A DNA stretch of 64,000 nt from Struthidea cinerea (Eukaryota; Chordata; Aves; Passeriformes; Corcoracidae): the NCBI GenBank assembly GCA_013397865.1, contig VZTI01004032.1, positions 1,267 through 65,266 on the forward strand. The letters are read 5' to 3'. The translations under genes were made by a program, and so were the position numbers. How positions within the stretch are numbered: position 1 is the first letter of the stretch; each line of letters begins with the position of its first letter. This document shows, piece by piece, positions 1 through 14,300 of this stretch. The notes under the pieces were generated by a model. The model was not told the origin of the DNA. It made no database searches and saw only the letters and a list, made by a program, of their open reading frames with translations.

Positions 1-2
1 GT

Positions 3-56
3 CCCTCTGTCCCCGCGTCTCCCCCTGTCCCCGCGTCTCCCCCTGTCCCCGCGCCC
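3..56. repeat. 18-bp GC-rich minisatellite at window edge
   Basis: Three tandem copies of an 18-bp unit close to ccccctgtccccgcgtct are visible; the array probably continues to the left of the window. No coding or regulatory role can be read from it. Confidence 0.7.
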
Positions 57-194
57 CCCAGCTCCGCCCGCCGGGAGCCAGATAGGCCTGGCTCTTACCC
101 TGGCCGAGGTACGAGGGACATACCCGTCCCCCGGAGTTGGTCTTACTGGTTTTCGGGTGGGTTCTTTTTGGTTTGGGGGCCCGCCGTGCGGACA

Positions 195-763
195 GCACGA
201 CTAGGGAAGTGATTCTCCCCCTGTACTCGGCACTGGTGAGGCCACACATCGAGTGCTGTGTCCAGTCCTGGGCCCCTCACTACAAGAAGGCCATGGAGGA
301 GCTGGAACATGTCCAGAAAAGGGCAACGGTGCTGCGGAAGGGTCTGGAGTACAAATCTCGCGATGAGCTGATGAGGGAGCTGGGGGTGTTTCGCCTGGAG
401 CAAAGGAGGCTCTGGGGCGACCTTATCGTTCTCTACAACTCCCTGAAAGGAGGGAGTAGCTAGGTAGGGGTCGGCCTCTTCTCCCAGGCAAACCAGTGAC
501 ACAACAAGACGAAATGGCCTCAAACTGCACCAGGGGAGGTTTAGGTTGGACATTAGGAGGAATTTCTTCACTGAAAGGGTGATTGGACACTGGAACAGGC
601 TGCCCAGAGAGGTGGTGAAGTTATTGTCCCCTGGAAGTGTTTAAGGAAAGACTGGACATGGAACTTAGTGCCGTGGTCTAGCTGACAAGTGGTGTTCGGA
701 CAAAGGCTGGACTCGATGATCTTAGAGGTCTTTTCCAACCTAATTGATGCCATGATTCTGCGA
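195..763 (+). mobile_element. CR1 LINE fragment, 3' end of ORF2 and 3' tail
   Basis: The plus strand encodes a CR1 reverse-transcriptase C-terminal segment: PLYSALVRPHIE, then a WAPHYKK motif, an RATVLRKGLE-like stretch and LRELG/RRLWGDLI-like motifs, up to a stop near 461. The reading then continues in another frame (RLDIRRNFFTERVIGHWNRL-like), so the ORF is broken. The 3' tail with the gatgatcttagaggtc motif and a short attctg remnant ends near 763. CR1 is the dominant avian LINE. The copy is 5' truncated, as usual for CR1, and is dead. Confidence 0.9.
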
Positions 764-1859
764 TATTTTTTTCCTTACATAGAAGCAAAATAAAAAAATT
801 CTCCCAGTAAGCTGGCCCATCAGAGCCCACCCAGCAAGGATCTGCTGTGGAAGGGCCGTACTTGGTCTGTAAAATGAGACACGAGTATCAGGAGGGGACT
901 GCTGGGGATACTTCTGACTTGGAAACACACTGCAGGCACAACGGTTCACAAGGAAAATCTACTGTTGGGGAAGGAAGAGGAGCCTCATTTCCTGTGTCAG
1001 TGCTGTCCCACAGTCTCGAGTTTGAAACGCAGCTATTGGAAAAGCAACTGTAAGTTTAGCACTGTCATCACCAGCAGATCCCAACCGGTCGTATCAGCTG
1101 CCACAATGTTTAATGAGAAAATTTGGTCTTTATTTTCTATTAATGTCAGGATCAAAATGCCCTGGGGGAAAGTAACCTGCACTGCAATACAACTGAACAG
1201 TCACTGGCAATTGTCTTAAGCACATCTCAACTACAGAGTCAGATTCTCTGCTCACACAAACTGGTGCCACCATCTTGTCTGTCATTTAGGCATTAGAAGG
1301 AGCCGTATTTGATTTGCAAAATCTTTATTACGGATGATGGTGTAATACAGTTCTGTGTGGAGACATCCAAACTACCTCCAGCAGCGCGAGTGGTTTAGCC
1401 ATGTGAGCATTCACTTGGGGCTAATCAAACCTGACAAGAAAGAGAGTGTTATCGTGGGCAGAACACACTGCTAAAACAGATATAGTCTGCATTAGTGCTC
1501 AGATAAAAACAGCGGGCTGCATTACACAGACATGACCAGACATGCCACACATACACCTCTGACCCTACGGTGAGTTTATGAGAGGTCACTGTCAGGAAAG
1601 AGAAACCACAAAGGATTTTATTTATACTTACAGAAGTATCGGTGGATTGATTTATCTATTGATAGTATTTTATGAGAGAACAGCACCTTACTGGACAGTC
1701 AGAAAGGGAACTCTGAGCTGTGCAGTATTATATAATAAGATTATTTGCAAATGCTCTGTAAACTCTAAAAGCCAGGCACGGAAACTGGCATCAATTCCCT
1801 ACATAACACACGCATCCCGTGATGAGGAGCCGAAAAGAGTTAAAAGAGGGCAGCACTAG
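764..1859. other. Intergenic stretch, nothing recognised
   Basis: Short open frames only, none with recognisable protein motifs. No RNA gene, repeat family or promoter signature stands out. Confidence 0.5.
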
Positions 1860-2310
1860 TTCCCAGCCGCAAGAAGCCGCCCGCCCGCAAGAAGCTGCCC
1901 GGAGATTAATAATCCATAGGTTGTCCCTGTCAGCTTTAATTCTGCCCGCTCCCGGAGGTGCGGAGGAAGCGGCCGCGCTTCCAGCTCTCTCCGGCTGTTC
2001 CCGCGTCCTTCTCCCGCAGGAGGAGCTGCTCCCGCCGCGCTCCCCGACGGCCGGGCGGGATCGAGCCCCGAGGTCACCGGCGGGGACCGGAGCCCCCCCG
2101 CTTCGGGGCTGCCGCGGGTGGCACCGGACGTGCCCCCGCCGCCATTGGCGGGAGCGCCCTGGAATTCCATGACGCCAGGCGGGGCGGGGCGAGGCTGTCC
2201 CGGCCCCGGCGCTGCCACCTCCCACAGCGAACCAGTTTTCCTCCGGGAACCCGGGGGCCGATCGAGCCCTCGTGTCTCCTGTAGGGCTGCTGCGCTGCTC
2301 CCGCCCTGCC
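1860..2310. promoter_or_regulatory. Orphan CpG island, candidate promoter
   Basis: About 450 bp rich in G, C and CpG stands out from AT-richer flanks. It contains GC boxes (ggggcggggc), an inverted CCAAT box (gccattggcggg) and a CRE-like tgacg. Overlapping open frames on both strands come from the GC bias and show no protein motif. In mammals the neighbour upstream of SDE2 is H3-3A, transcribed away from SDE2; a leftward (minus-strand) H3-3A promoter with a non-coding first exon would fit here, but no histone coding exon lies between this island and position 1. A non-coding RNA promoter is the alternative. Confidence 0.45.
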
Positions 2311-5300
2311 GCTGGCAGCTCTGGCTGGTTGCAAACGCGTACGGAACACCGCAGGCAAGACTACAGTGTATTGTCTGCTCACTGCCCACAGCGGAACCCA
2401 GCGAAAGCCCAGAGAAGGAAACACTATTCCAGTATTATCAGGTTTTGCACCCTCGTTTCGTCCTCGCTGATTGATGCCATTAAACCCGTGCTTTTTTCCA
2501 GGGCTGTAGGAACAGGTATGACCCTTTGAGCTTCACCACAAACGCTATTTGAGTGCCCACAGGACAGCGCAGAAAGAGCTGGCCCAACTCTAAAGACTCT
2601 ATACGTTCATTTTTCACTGGCAGCACTGATAAGCAGTTGCTCCTCCTCTCCGAAGGCCTTTATCTCTGCAGACCACAGGCATCTTCCACCCTAAGGCATC
2701 CATAAGCAGCCATGAAGAAATCTAACCTAATGAGATTCCACTGGTTTAGCCGGCAATAACATGCCAAGGACAACCGCAGTACTTCATCCTCACCCAGCGT
2801 AACCACCGCTGCTGCAAATGTGGCCAGATTGCTACAGGAAAGAAGATTAGGGTGGAAAACAGCTGGTGCAGATTGGAGCCAAAGAAGTCTCAAATGATAA
2901 CGAATAGAAAAGAGGAACATTCAAATCAGAAGTTGGTTTTAGCACCTTTCATAGAAGGTAGGCAGCCCTCATTCAGCAAAAAGAGGCAGAGTTCCACTGC
3001 TTGTACTCATTTGGGCTGTCCAAGTAGCAGACATTTTTCAAAATAATCTCTTTCAGTTTTCCCTCGTTGGGAAACTCTCACCTTGCCCAGGAGGGTCTGG
3101 GCGGAGGAAGGCAGGCGCTTTTCCCATCAGGATACATTAGTTGCAACTATTATATCAAGCTGAAAATACTGTTTCAAAATGTTACTAGAAAGAAACAAAA
3201 ACACAAACCAGCAAAACTAACACACTGTTGCTTTGGACCGCTCCAAATAGCTCCCAGTCAGCTCCCAAAGCCAGCGTAACGCACTGGCCCAGTTGGCCAA
3301 AGAGCTACCAGATCAACCCCAGCAATATCACAGACTGCAGGAACATCTACAAACAACTGCAGCAGCTGCTTCCCTTTGCAACAGCACGGATTACAAGCCA
3401 AACAAAACACAGCAGAGCAGATGAAGTTTGCCTTTTTTGAGGCTAACTGGACCAAAAAAGAAAAAAAGGGAGTCCAGAGTATGATCAGAGTACGGTTGTT
3501 TTTAAGGAACTGTAGGTGCATTTCAGAATCATTTGAAAAAAGGCTTTCCACTACAAGAGACATTCACAGTTTGTCACCAAACTCCAAAGGGTCTCTGATC
3601 AAAGAAGAAACATTTCTTTCCTATCCCCCCAAAAGCACAAAATAAACATCCAAATGACTTCGTCTGGTTCCAGTTCAACAGATAAAGGTCCCCTCCTACC
3701 AGCCAGGGAAAAATTTGGGTTGTTATTAGTTTTATGCAAAAAGCTGCTCAGACATTTCAGTGAGGGAAGGAGCATAAAAGACTTACCTTTATTTTTCTAC
3801 AGCCTCCAACCGACTCCTACTCTCATTCATCTCCTCCCAGACTCAATTCTCCCTTCCTGTTCTCAATCAAGTCCATCTCCCTTCTCTAACTCATAGAACC
3901 TCCAACCAACCTTTGCACTCCAGATCTGCAAGTTCACACCTATTCCCTGCCCCAGCTCCCAGCCTGGTGGCCATTTCCTTATTTCATATTCCCTACACAC
4001 CCCCTTGACTCAATGTATTTGCTCAGACAGTTGCATTTTTCTCTTCTTCCTCTGTTTTTTTTTTTTCCCCCCCTATCCCTATCTTTCATCCTTTTGATTC
4101 TGATGCCAAACAGTTCCCACCTTCCCCTAGTTTTTCAGCCAGCCCCAGTCCCATACCTGCTGTGTTTCCTTCTGCAGATCCCAGGCAGGACAGCCTTTCC
4201 TAGCCAATTTCAATTCCATCCTTAAAAAACACTGGACTGTGTTGCTTCATCCTCACTCCAGTCCTGGCAGGCCTGCCACCCAGTTTCTGGTTGTGGCTGC
4301 TATGCACTTTTCTCCTGGAAATTAAAGTTAAATGTCAGTACAAAATGCTCACAAGCTTTAAAACTAGCTTCCTCTTAAAATGCATTTTGACAGAATTAAA
4401 ATATTTGTAGCCTTAACTTAGTATCAACAGTACATTTGGTGCAGATTTAAATGTATCCCTAAATAATCATCTACATAAAAGACGAAAATACACACTTGCT
4501 GTTTTTTCCTAGGAAGCTACTAGGGGTGACGATCACTGGCATTTGTTAAGGAAAGTACAAGTCACCTAAAAACCTCAAAATGACTTACAATAATTTTGTC
4601 TCCGTGTAAATAGCTTTCTATTAGTATTTGTTTTGAAGGTTTCTATGCCATGCATTTGTAGACCACAGAAGTGACGGCACTGTAACAGCAGTCATTGTAA
4701 GGCACAGTTGTTTGATATGCTGGATTGCCCATCACACAGGACACGTTTCTATCCTTTGGAATATTTATATTCTCTGTCAATACAGACACCAAAAATACAC
4801 TGGCCAGAACTAGCAGCTGTGTAGTACACCTATCTTTAGAGATTGGCACTTATTGGAAATACAGATAAGAAGAAGTTGTGTAGTAGCAGTAGTAGTAGAT
4901 ACAGCTTTTTCCTCACTTTTATCACATCTTTTAATAGTGTCTTTTCCCTTTTGCAGTTCTCTGAAATGCTTCACATATATCAGACGTTATGGCCCCACTG
5001 TTCAAAGAAAACTCTTTCACACGTTTACTTCTAAGCAACTCTCAGGCTCCACAGATCACTATGGAGGATTAATAGTTTTTAATTTACACACATGCTAAAG
5101 TGTATCCCTGAAAAGTGAGCCCAAAGGAAAGTCCCCCTGTTTAAATAACAATGCAAGTGTACATGTGTCACATGAAAAAAATTATTGGAATTCCTGGGTT
5201 CTTCAGGAAAGCTTAAAAGAGATAGCTACTGTAAAATGCAAAATTATCAGTCCTGACAAAGGTACTTCTTTTCACACTTTGAGCATCATTTGAGCCTATG

Positions 5301-8300
5301 TGCAGGGGATTCAGGACAGCCTATTTTGGAAACAGAGTGCATTTTTCTAATGTCTAATAGCCCAAAAGCAGTAAATCTGTTTTTTTCTCCAAACTTTTTT
5401 TTGTTAATTAACACTGTTTCAATGAAAAGTTTTTCCCAAAAGGTATTTCAAGGACAAAGTTCTAAGAGAGTGAAAATAAGCCTACAATAGCTCAGAGAAT
5501 AAGATTCAGGACTCCTGGATTTTGCTTCTCTTTTTGGATTACCACTAATTTTTAGGAGGCTTGATGAGTTCGACTCACCTTTGTGCATCCTCTCCTACAA
5601 AGACTTACCAAGCTCTTAGTTTCACTGAGTATATGCCTGCTTTTATATAGGGACTCCTGGCTCTAATTCCTTATGTATCATCCAGGATTCTCTTATTATA
5701 ATCTCATTTGTATGGCCTATTATTAACACGCATGCACTGCTGGAACTCACCTCTCATCCTTCTGACGAGGTCCCACAGAACACAAAAGAGTAAATAACAT
5801 TACATAAAATAGTGCTAATTCTTCCTTTTCCATGGTCTAGTGAGTTTCTTCTGGTGGAAAGAGTCTTAAAAGTCCTGTATGAGCACCCTATAATGATCCT
5901 GGAACTCCACTCCTATTCCTATCTTGTTTGCTTATTTGTTTGTTCATAATAGCCTTTTAGATATGCTTAATATTTTAGTATACTTTCTGACTGAAAGTAA
6001 AAAAAAGTCCATTACCTTTAGAAGACTGGAGGTTAAAAATATCTTTAATTGCCTGATACAGAGCTAAGAACAGTTCCAGGTATGTACAATGCATTGTAGC
6101 TGTAACCACCGTCTTCATTTCTTCTTATCAGCTTTGAAGGACTGGCATGCAACAGTTCAGTATCTTAAGGTGGAAGCAGGACTTGCAATGTCACACCAAA
6201 AAAGCTGTATTCCTATTACACTGGCACTATAGAAATCCTGAACAGAAACGCCTTGTCAGGAGAACTTCAGCTTCTTATTGAATTCTCTAAGCTTATGCCC
6301 TATCTTCTTCCACTTCTCAGGACAGTGTCATGCTTTTTTCTTAGATACTGCCAGTTTGGAGTGCACTAAAGGGTTAACTGAAACAGAAACCAAGTTCTAG
6401 CACCCGATAGGGAATAGGGCACAACAGATAATTGTGAGGTTATTGTACAGCCTTGCCAAAGACTGGAAATTGTATGCTATGACAAAGAGTATCTGTGATT
6501 TTTTAGATAAAGTATGATCAAATGTCATAACTTATTCAGAGATATGACGTGAAATGTAATTATAGAAAAACGTTAAAGGCATTGCGTGAAAGGACTGGTG
6601 GACAAGTGAAAAGAGAAGGGAGTTTATTCTCTGTAGTGACAATGCAAGAATCTGGAATTTACTGTACCTGCCTGAGTTAGTTTGCATTGACAGACACATT
6701 TCAAGTGGGTTTTTGCAGGATTTTCTGCAGAATAGGGAAGAACAATTGTTCTGGGGAATATTTCTTCCCAACATTACAGCACAATAAAATTATTTAACTC
6801 ATTTTAGCTCTCCTGGTTCTTCACACATGACTAAGTTATGATAACAGCCTTTGCTGTCTTTTGAAGCATTGTATTGTACTGTGGAAGGAACTGGGTAGGC
6901 CATGATTTTCTAACAGACTGCTGCAAAATCTTTTCTTTCCAGTATTTCTGTCTTATGGGTTCATTAAAGCTGCCAAGGAGAAACAACCAACACAAGCTCT
7001 AATTGGTTCCCAAATAAGGTCCCTACTACTACTACTACACTGATTTACTAGGAGCTCCTGTTGTAGAAGAATTCCAGCAGGCTGATTTGCCCCAAGGCTC
7101 ACACCTGCTGGAAAATAACCCCCTGCAGGCTTGCATTAGGGAGGGGAAAAGAAGGCTCACTCTTTTCCACCACCCATTAGGCTCACATTGGCTTCATTTT
7201 GCAGCGTTGTTCTTGTAAAGGATGCCTTTTTACACACTGATGTAGGACCCAGCTCGTGCAGACACTGCCTTGAAAGGCTCTGAGAGCTACTATACTTGAC
7301 AGAACTAAAAGATAATATTATTTATTTCATTTCTTTGCTCGGTGGGGTAATCTCATGAGATATGAATCTCTTCTTCATGAGGGCCCTGGGGATAGCAGGC
7401 AGAATGAAACTCAGCCACTCTTTAGTGCAATGCAAACAGCACAGACCAAAGTATTCAGGATCCAACTGCAAACAGCAGACCAAAATACCAGCTATGACAC
7501 CCTACATCTTAATTTATTTGGAACAATATTCTGTAGGCTGGTTGCTTTCAAAATAGATCTGCTTGTTCCTCATAAATATATAAGAATGTCTTGAAAAGGC
7601 ATTGATGCTTCATGAGCCTCATTTGTGATGCTTCCTCAAGCCTCAGCTGAGGAAGGGTCTCAAAAATGAAAATACACATCTGAGGTCTGGCTCTAAGACA
7701 GCTGAGAAGTGTTCTAATGTGTCCCATCTTTCTTAGCAAGTATTCCCAAATCTCAAAACCCACTTCTGGAGAAAGTGGTCTCCTGAGAGCAGAAAAGGGA
7801 GAGGGAAGATGGAGTAGCAGACATTATATCTTAAAGCATCAGCAAAGAACATGAAGTTATTTTCAGTCTTATGAGACTACAGAGCTTTGGGGGTTTTTAA
7901 AGAAATGAAAGCTTCCTATTTTCCCAACATACTTTGTAAGTTACACACTCTGTAGACTCTACTTTTCTGTACCATATTTTTAGATTATTTTTCTTCATTT
8001 CTCCTCCTCTTCTTCTCAAATTCACATCTCACAAGGCATCACGGTATGAAAACTGCAGTTGCTGTTGAGAATCGCACTTTATAGTAGCACTACTCATTAG
8101 TTTCCTAATGCTTAGAAACTCCTGCAACACAATTCATGTTCAAGCCTAATAAAGAATAATTTGCCCTGACTATTCAATGTTCAGTATCCACAATTCCAGC
8201 TGAGAATAAAAGGATGCACAGACATTCACTTCTGAAAATAAGGCCTAGTGTGCCTCTGACTACAAACCCGGGTGTGGGCAGCCTAATTTGAGGCTATTTT

Positions 8301-11300
8301 TAAAAAACTCCTTTAAAATGTCCATATAGCTGCTTTCACATGACAAGGAAGAAAGTGCTAGATCCAGAATTAGAAGTTCCTGTCTCCCAAACACGCTCTG
8401 ACCACACATCTCTTGTGTCAGAGAAGGGGGCCGGAAGCGAGGGTGCACAGGAACGATGTGGCAATAGGTGGTTCCTTCTGACCAAACAGAGCCTCACTTG
8501 CTTTGTGAGTGCCACAAAGCTGCTTTCATGGGGCCCAGCTGCCTTAAAGGGGTCCAGGGATCATTGGTGTATGAGAAGGATTTGTCAGGCAGCACCAGTT
8601 CATCATATATGACTTGTACGTCTTAGTCAGCTGCTGACAAAACTCCCTCTTAAGTTTTACGGTGAGATTGGGGAGTTTTAGTAAAAGTCCTGCATCCCTG
8701 CAGACAGGTGATAACAGGAAAATCTCATCTTTTCTTTTTGAATTCTAAAGAAAGTGTCAGACAGTTGTACTTGCAGGCACAAGCTTGATCCCCTAACAAC
8801 TCCAAACTCATCAAAACAAACAAGCAACAGAAGGTAAATGAGAATGCACAAATTTAGCATGTGCTAACGTTGCATGATTCTGGCAAATCTAACATTCTGT
8901 GGGGACTCACTACAATTCTTGCATGCTAAGTCTTGGCACTACAACTTACAGTGTACAAGTGATGTTAAAATACAAGCCACAGCCTGGGCAACTGGAGAAC
9001 ATCAGTTGGATTAAACACGGACCTCAGGGCACAGATCTCAGGACAGAGAAAGACAAGCAGCACCACTTGAAACCTCAGCAACAAAGAACCACAGGAAAGG
9101 CTGCCAGCCTGTTTCCCCTGGGCTACAAGGCTTCCAGGCACAGCTTCCATGTTGGCACTGTGTCCCACATTCAGCAGAGGGGCTGTGCTTCTGCAGGATA
9201 AACCCCACCGTGAGAGGGACTAATTTATCAGATGCTACCGAAGTTGACATTACACAATTCATTCCATCTTGAAGTTACACCCTTTGGCCTAGCCCTGACC
9301 CACAATGGACAGCGAGCATTCCTGGGAGTCACTGTCACTGCCCCCCTGCTAAAAGCACACAGCACCCTTCTCCCTTGCTGCACTGTAGGACAAGCTGGTT
9401 GTCTGGCAGTCCTGAATTTTGGGATGTGGCTCAGAGGGCTAGGAAGATTGCTTGTGCCACATCTGCAATACTTAAGGTTCTTGGTTCTGAGAACCACAAG
9501 GTCATCTGTAGAACCTTTACAGGCAAAGGGCCACCTGCACAAACCAGGAGCGAACACATACTGGAGCCATGCCTGGGTCTGCAGATGTGAGGGGGGTATG
9601 AGTGGCATGAAGGCTTCTCCTGACAAACTGTTCCTGTAACTTCCTGATACAAAAGAACATGAGGGAGAAAAAGAAAAAAAAACCAAAACAACGAAACAAC
9701 CATAATCAACAAGATTTTCCAACTGTGACTTTCACACACTGGCAAGACTTCTTCACAGCCCTGCTTTGAGAAACAACCAATCTGGCATATTCTGACATCG
9801 ACATCACTTCTAGGCCAGAGCCCAAGTCAGACAGGAACATAAAGGAACAAAGGCACAGCTGTATCATCATCGTGTTCCTAATATTGAAATACAACCATGT
9901 GAGGACATGATTTTTCCAGGCCTCACATACATATGACTTAAGAAAGATCCTCAAGGGGCATAGTGAGCTGTATTGCAAATTCCTTATAGATGACACATAA
10001 TTACTTCTGTTTTGGAAAGGATTAGAAGAAACACTGGAGGGGAGTCCAACCAGTGGTATTCCCTGAACATCACACTAACAATTTAATTTCAATTGCATGG
10101 GTGCAAAAAGATATTGTGTAAAGAAAATGGCAAATTATTACAATATCGAACCAACAAGTTACACATCTGTAATCCTATAATGTCAGTATTCTCCAGCTCA
10201 AACTTATGGTATAAAACAACAACAAAAACCCGCAAGCATTTTCCCTAAATCAATATTTGTATGTTTTTTTCCACGGGAAACAAATACAAATCTGCATCTG
10301 TTATTATTATTCATTTGTAGGTCCTCAGCAAGCGAACAGAACATTCCCTACACAAGGCAATAAATATTACTACTACAAGAATGTTGTCTAAGTGGGGCTT
10401 GTATGATCCAGTCGAAAGGCAACCATGTCAAACTCAGCACCCAAAGAATGAGGTCTCCCTACACTACAGACTGGATCCTTAACTTGGGGCATTTCTCCCT
10501 CAAGCCAATGTACCTTTGAGAATTTACACTAGCTGAGGATCTGACTCATAACACTTGATCAAAGGTCGAATGATCAGTGTTGCGATCTGCTTTAAACAGG
10601 ATTTATGAACACCACCATGCCACAGACTGCCGAGCATGTGATATCTCTGCTGAACATAACCCAAAATGAGGGCTTACCCACTTGAAGCGCTCTGCTTGAA
10701 ATTTCTGTCCTTTTAGACCTGTCCTGTGTGCTTTCCCTTTAGTTGCTGCCCTCCTTTCCTCTTTCAGTTCCTTTGTAATGTCTCCTCAGGTAAACCGAAA
10801 GCAGGCAGATGTGGGTGGGGTAGTATAATTTGGGAGCTCCTCCCAACTAATGGAAATGCAACTTCAGTTCTAGCGAGGAACATTTCCAAATCAATTTTCA
10901 TCTCAGTTGAAAAACAAATGAGGATACCTGATCTTTTTTTTTTTTCTTCCTTCAGCTGATCATTTCAAGAAGAGTGTCACTTTGGTCTAGGAGCTCCAAA
11001 TTATTGCAGGCAGCGTCATGATGGGATGAAAAGTCCACATTGCAAAGCCATACAATGTTCCCTCTCTCTCTTTTTTCTTAAAAATTTTAAGGCACAGGGG
11101 TCTGACAGACAGTAAAGATCTACCTTGTATATAATATACACATTTCATAACTTCTGGTCACTGTTAGCTTTGGATTTTTGTGAAGTTGTCAAACATACAG
11201 GTGCCAATTAGGAAAGTAGAATCCAGTCCCTACACAGAGATTTAGTAATTAAGCACAGTGTCTCTGCGAGCTGTAATTAAAAGCTTCATTAGAGGGAGAG

Positions 11301-14300
11301 CAAAAGTAGAGAGGCAGAGACCTCTTTTCGGTCTTGTTTTCCTATAAAATACACTGTTCGCTGCAAGTGACCCATTCAGCACTCTCCAGCTGTATTTGGT
11401 TAAAATTAACCACAACAGACACCAAATCTAGGCATTCAGACTAGCAAAGCAGAGAAAACACAAGGTTAAGGAATTCTTAGGACCTGAAGTGTTACCTTCT
11501 ACAGTATTACCTGGGTGTCTAATTAGCCAATTCATTTCAAATTATTGCTGCCAAATTTCAAATTACTATTAACAACACTAACAAGGCTGACTGTGCTGAA
11601 GATATTTATGGTCAAACAAAGAGGGACCTTGGTTTCTCAGGCTCTTCACATCTATATGTGCAGAGCAGTGCATGTTCCTCTCCTGAAAGAACTCACACTC
11701 TAAATAGCCCTGCATAGGATGGAGACAAAGGTATTAAGCACAACAAAGGGACCAATGTGAGGGCAAAATTTGGCTTAGGATTACCTTAAAATCTTGACTA
11801 TCTCTACGTATCTGCGCTAGTAACAACTAGGGGCTATAAGAATAAAGAAATCCAGCTACTCACCACAGACTTGTTCAGAGATTGATACCTAGGCATTCCC
11901 TGTGAGACAGTAAGTATATTAAACAGCAGCTATTGCATTCATACAATGTATAAGTAACATTTCTATTTCTCCCCCACCTGCTCCCAGCCCAGTATCAGGT
12001 ATCTTAACACCCTGTCTCTCCCCATTTTGCCAATGACACAGAAACTGGAGCAGATGACTATTGACATTTGGCAGGAAACTGCACTTGCAAATATCAACTT
12101 AGATTCATTACAGTTAATTACATTTTTGTCAAACAATATGATGTAATAGTGTCTGAAGTCACAAATGTTCCCTCATGTCATACAGCTTCTCAGTTATTGT
12201 CCTAAGAACATGCACACACAGGTTTCTTTTCATCCTGTCCTGATCCTCCATTCAAAAATAATATGAAAGCATGTAACACATTTAATTGCAAATACATTAT
12301 GTGGAATTTACCCTTTGGGATACCATTAAAATGTAACAGAAAACATATCCAGATGATCCAGTTCCATATATTTATGATAGTACATGACTGACTGCCTAGC
12401 AGACAAACCCTCCACTCTTAAAGGACATGTTTTCAAATTTTGGAAGTGGCCACAGTGGACAAAATTCATCTTTGTTAATATCTCTGTACATTTAAAATAT
12501 TCTAAAAGGAACATATGCATCTGTTTCATACTTTTAGTGAAGCCTTTCATCCTTTCTCTTACCTGTGTCTAGGAGCATTTTTAGAAGTGAGAAACACCGA
12601 ATTCTTATCAGAACAGCTTTTGACCAATCCTTTGCTAATCTGGGCACCTCGTGAACAACTGGGTTTGTGTTCTTTGCTCCCACAGGCACCTTTCAGGTGT
12701 CATTAGAAGACAAGGCCCAGCCAGTATCTTACTCTTTCCTCATTACAGTCTTGCATAACGTGATCCTGGTCTTGACAGACCATTAAAAAACACTGGGAAC
12801 CACTGATACTACCCTTGAAATGGAACATACTGGAGGAAACAATGAGGGTGAATGAATGAACAAGTGAAGGAATAGCAGTGCTAGGACAGTTACACATCTG
12901 ATGGTTACAGATAGACTGAAAAATCTGTGTTCCATGTTCAATCAAGTAATAGATTTGAAGCAGATCACAGCCTGGTCTCCCACACTGCATCCTGCAGGCC
13001 ACTGAACCCCACCCACTCTCTCAGGCATCACACACATGGATATCAGGATGAAATACGAAAAGGATGGGTGGTCTCATCTCTTAAATTATGCCAAGATGGC
13101 AGGAAGTTTTAAATTCTAGACTTGATCCTTTGACTGACTAGAGAAGGTAGTATAACCAGTTTGCCTGAGTGTCAGCATTGAAATAGTCAGAGTACTTACT
13201 TATCCCACAAGGATACTGTCAGGTTTAATTAATTATGTCTGTGAAATCCTTTCTACATGAAAAGTGGCAAGCACGATTTAGTAACTGTCTAAAGCACCAC
13301 TGCAGAATCAGAGAGCGTTCATTGTTTTACCAAGAGAATAGCATTTCTCATAAAATAAGTTTCAAATGGGAAATTATAATAACAGCCCTTTTGACTTATT
13401 TAGACTTTTCTGTGAGGAGCAAGGCAATAGACTTTTGATGAGTTCTAGGAATAGAAGCATAATCAAGAACAAGAGACACAGGAACACTCACCCACTGCCA
13501 TGAACGTGGCACCAGCTAAACGGCATTGCATAAATCCTGAGAGCGGGGTCTGCTGTAGGGCTGAGCTGAAAGAAAACCACTCCTCTGCCTGCTGAATGCT
13601 GCTTGTTTGTAGTCTGCCTATGTGCAAGGATCTGGGCAAGTCTCACAGATGCAATCACCCAAACACAGACCCCAGCACTGCACAGAGAATGGCATTAGTA
13701 GCCCAAAACCACCTGTAAGGTGGTGATGTACGATCTGCAAAGGGCCTCATCTATGTCAGTACAACTCCACTGCTGTCAGCTCTCCTTCTCTCAGGGTGCC
13801 ACAGCTGTAACCTGCAGGCAGAATCCGGGTGTCAGAGTTAGGAATGACAGGTTGCTGTCATGGATGGACATCTGTCAGGATGCAGTGGGGCCTCTTTTTA
13901 GGTCCACTTTTCACTGTGATGACAAAAAAACCCAGAGACAAAAGAGTAGACTCAAACATTCAGAAAAGCCACGGCTCAAACAACCTGTGAATTACACTGA
14001 TTCAGAACATCCACAGGGCAGTTCTGTGGCCTAACTCTTTCCTGGACAACTCCACCTATTTGGCCTGTACTGGCAAGCTCCACACCCTCCATGCCAAGAA
14101 CAGGAGTTTCAGAGGAGGAAATGATTCATGCCCTCAGAATGCAAGTGAAATCTCACAGATCTAAGAAAATACTTCTTCATCTGCTTATGTATACAAGCAT
14201 ACCTCACATTCACCAATTACATTTCAATCAGGTACTGCAAATGAATAAAAAAACCCCAAATCTAATGGAATTTAACATCAGGTGGCTTGCCACAGACACG

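Noticed and set aside
1791..2474. Overlapping frames of 100-177 codons in the CpG island
   Set aside because: All frames are open because of GC bias; composition is Arg/Pro/Gly/Ala-rich and no family motif is present.
9228..9722. Opposing open frames of 164 (minus) and 135 (plus) codons as a possible small gene
   Set aside because: They overlap on opposite strands, show no domain, no repeated or conserved motif, and no promoter or poly(A) context; chance open frames.
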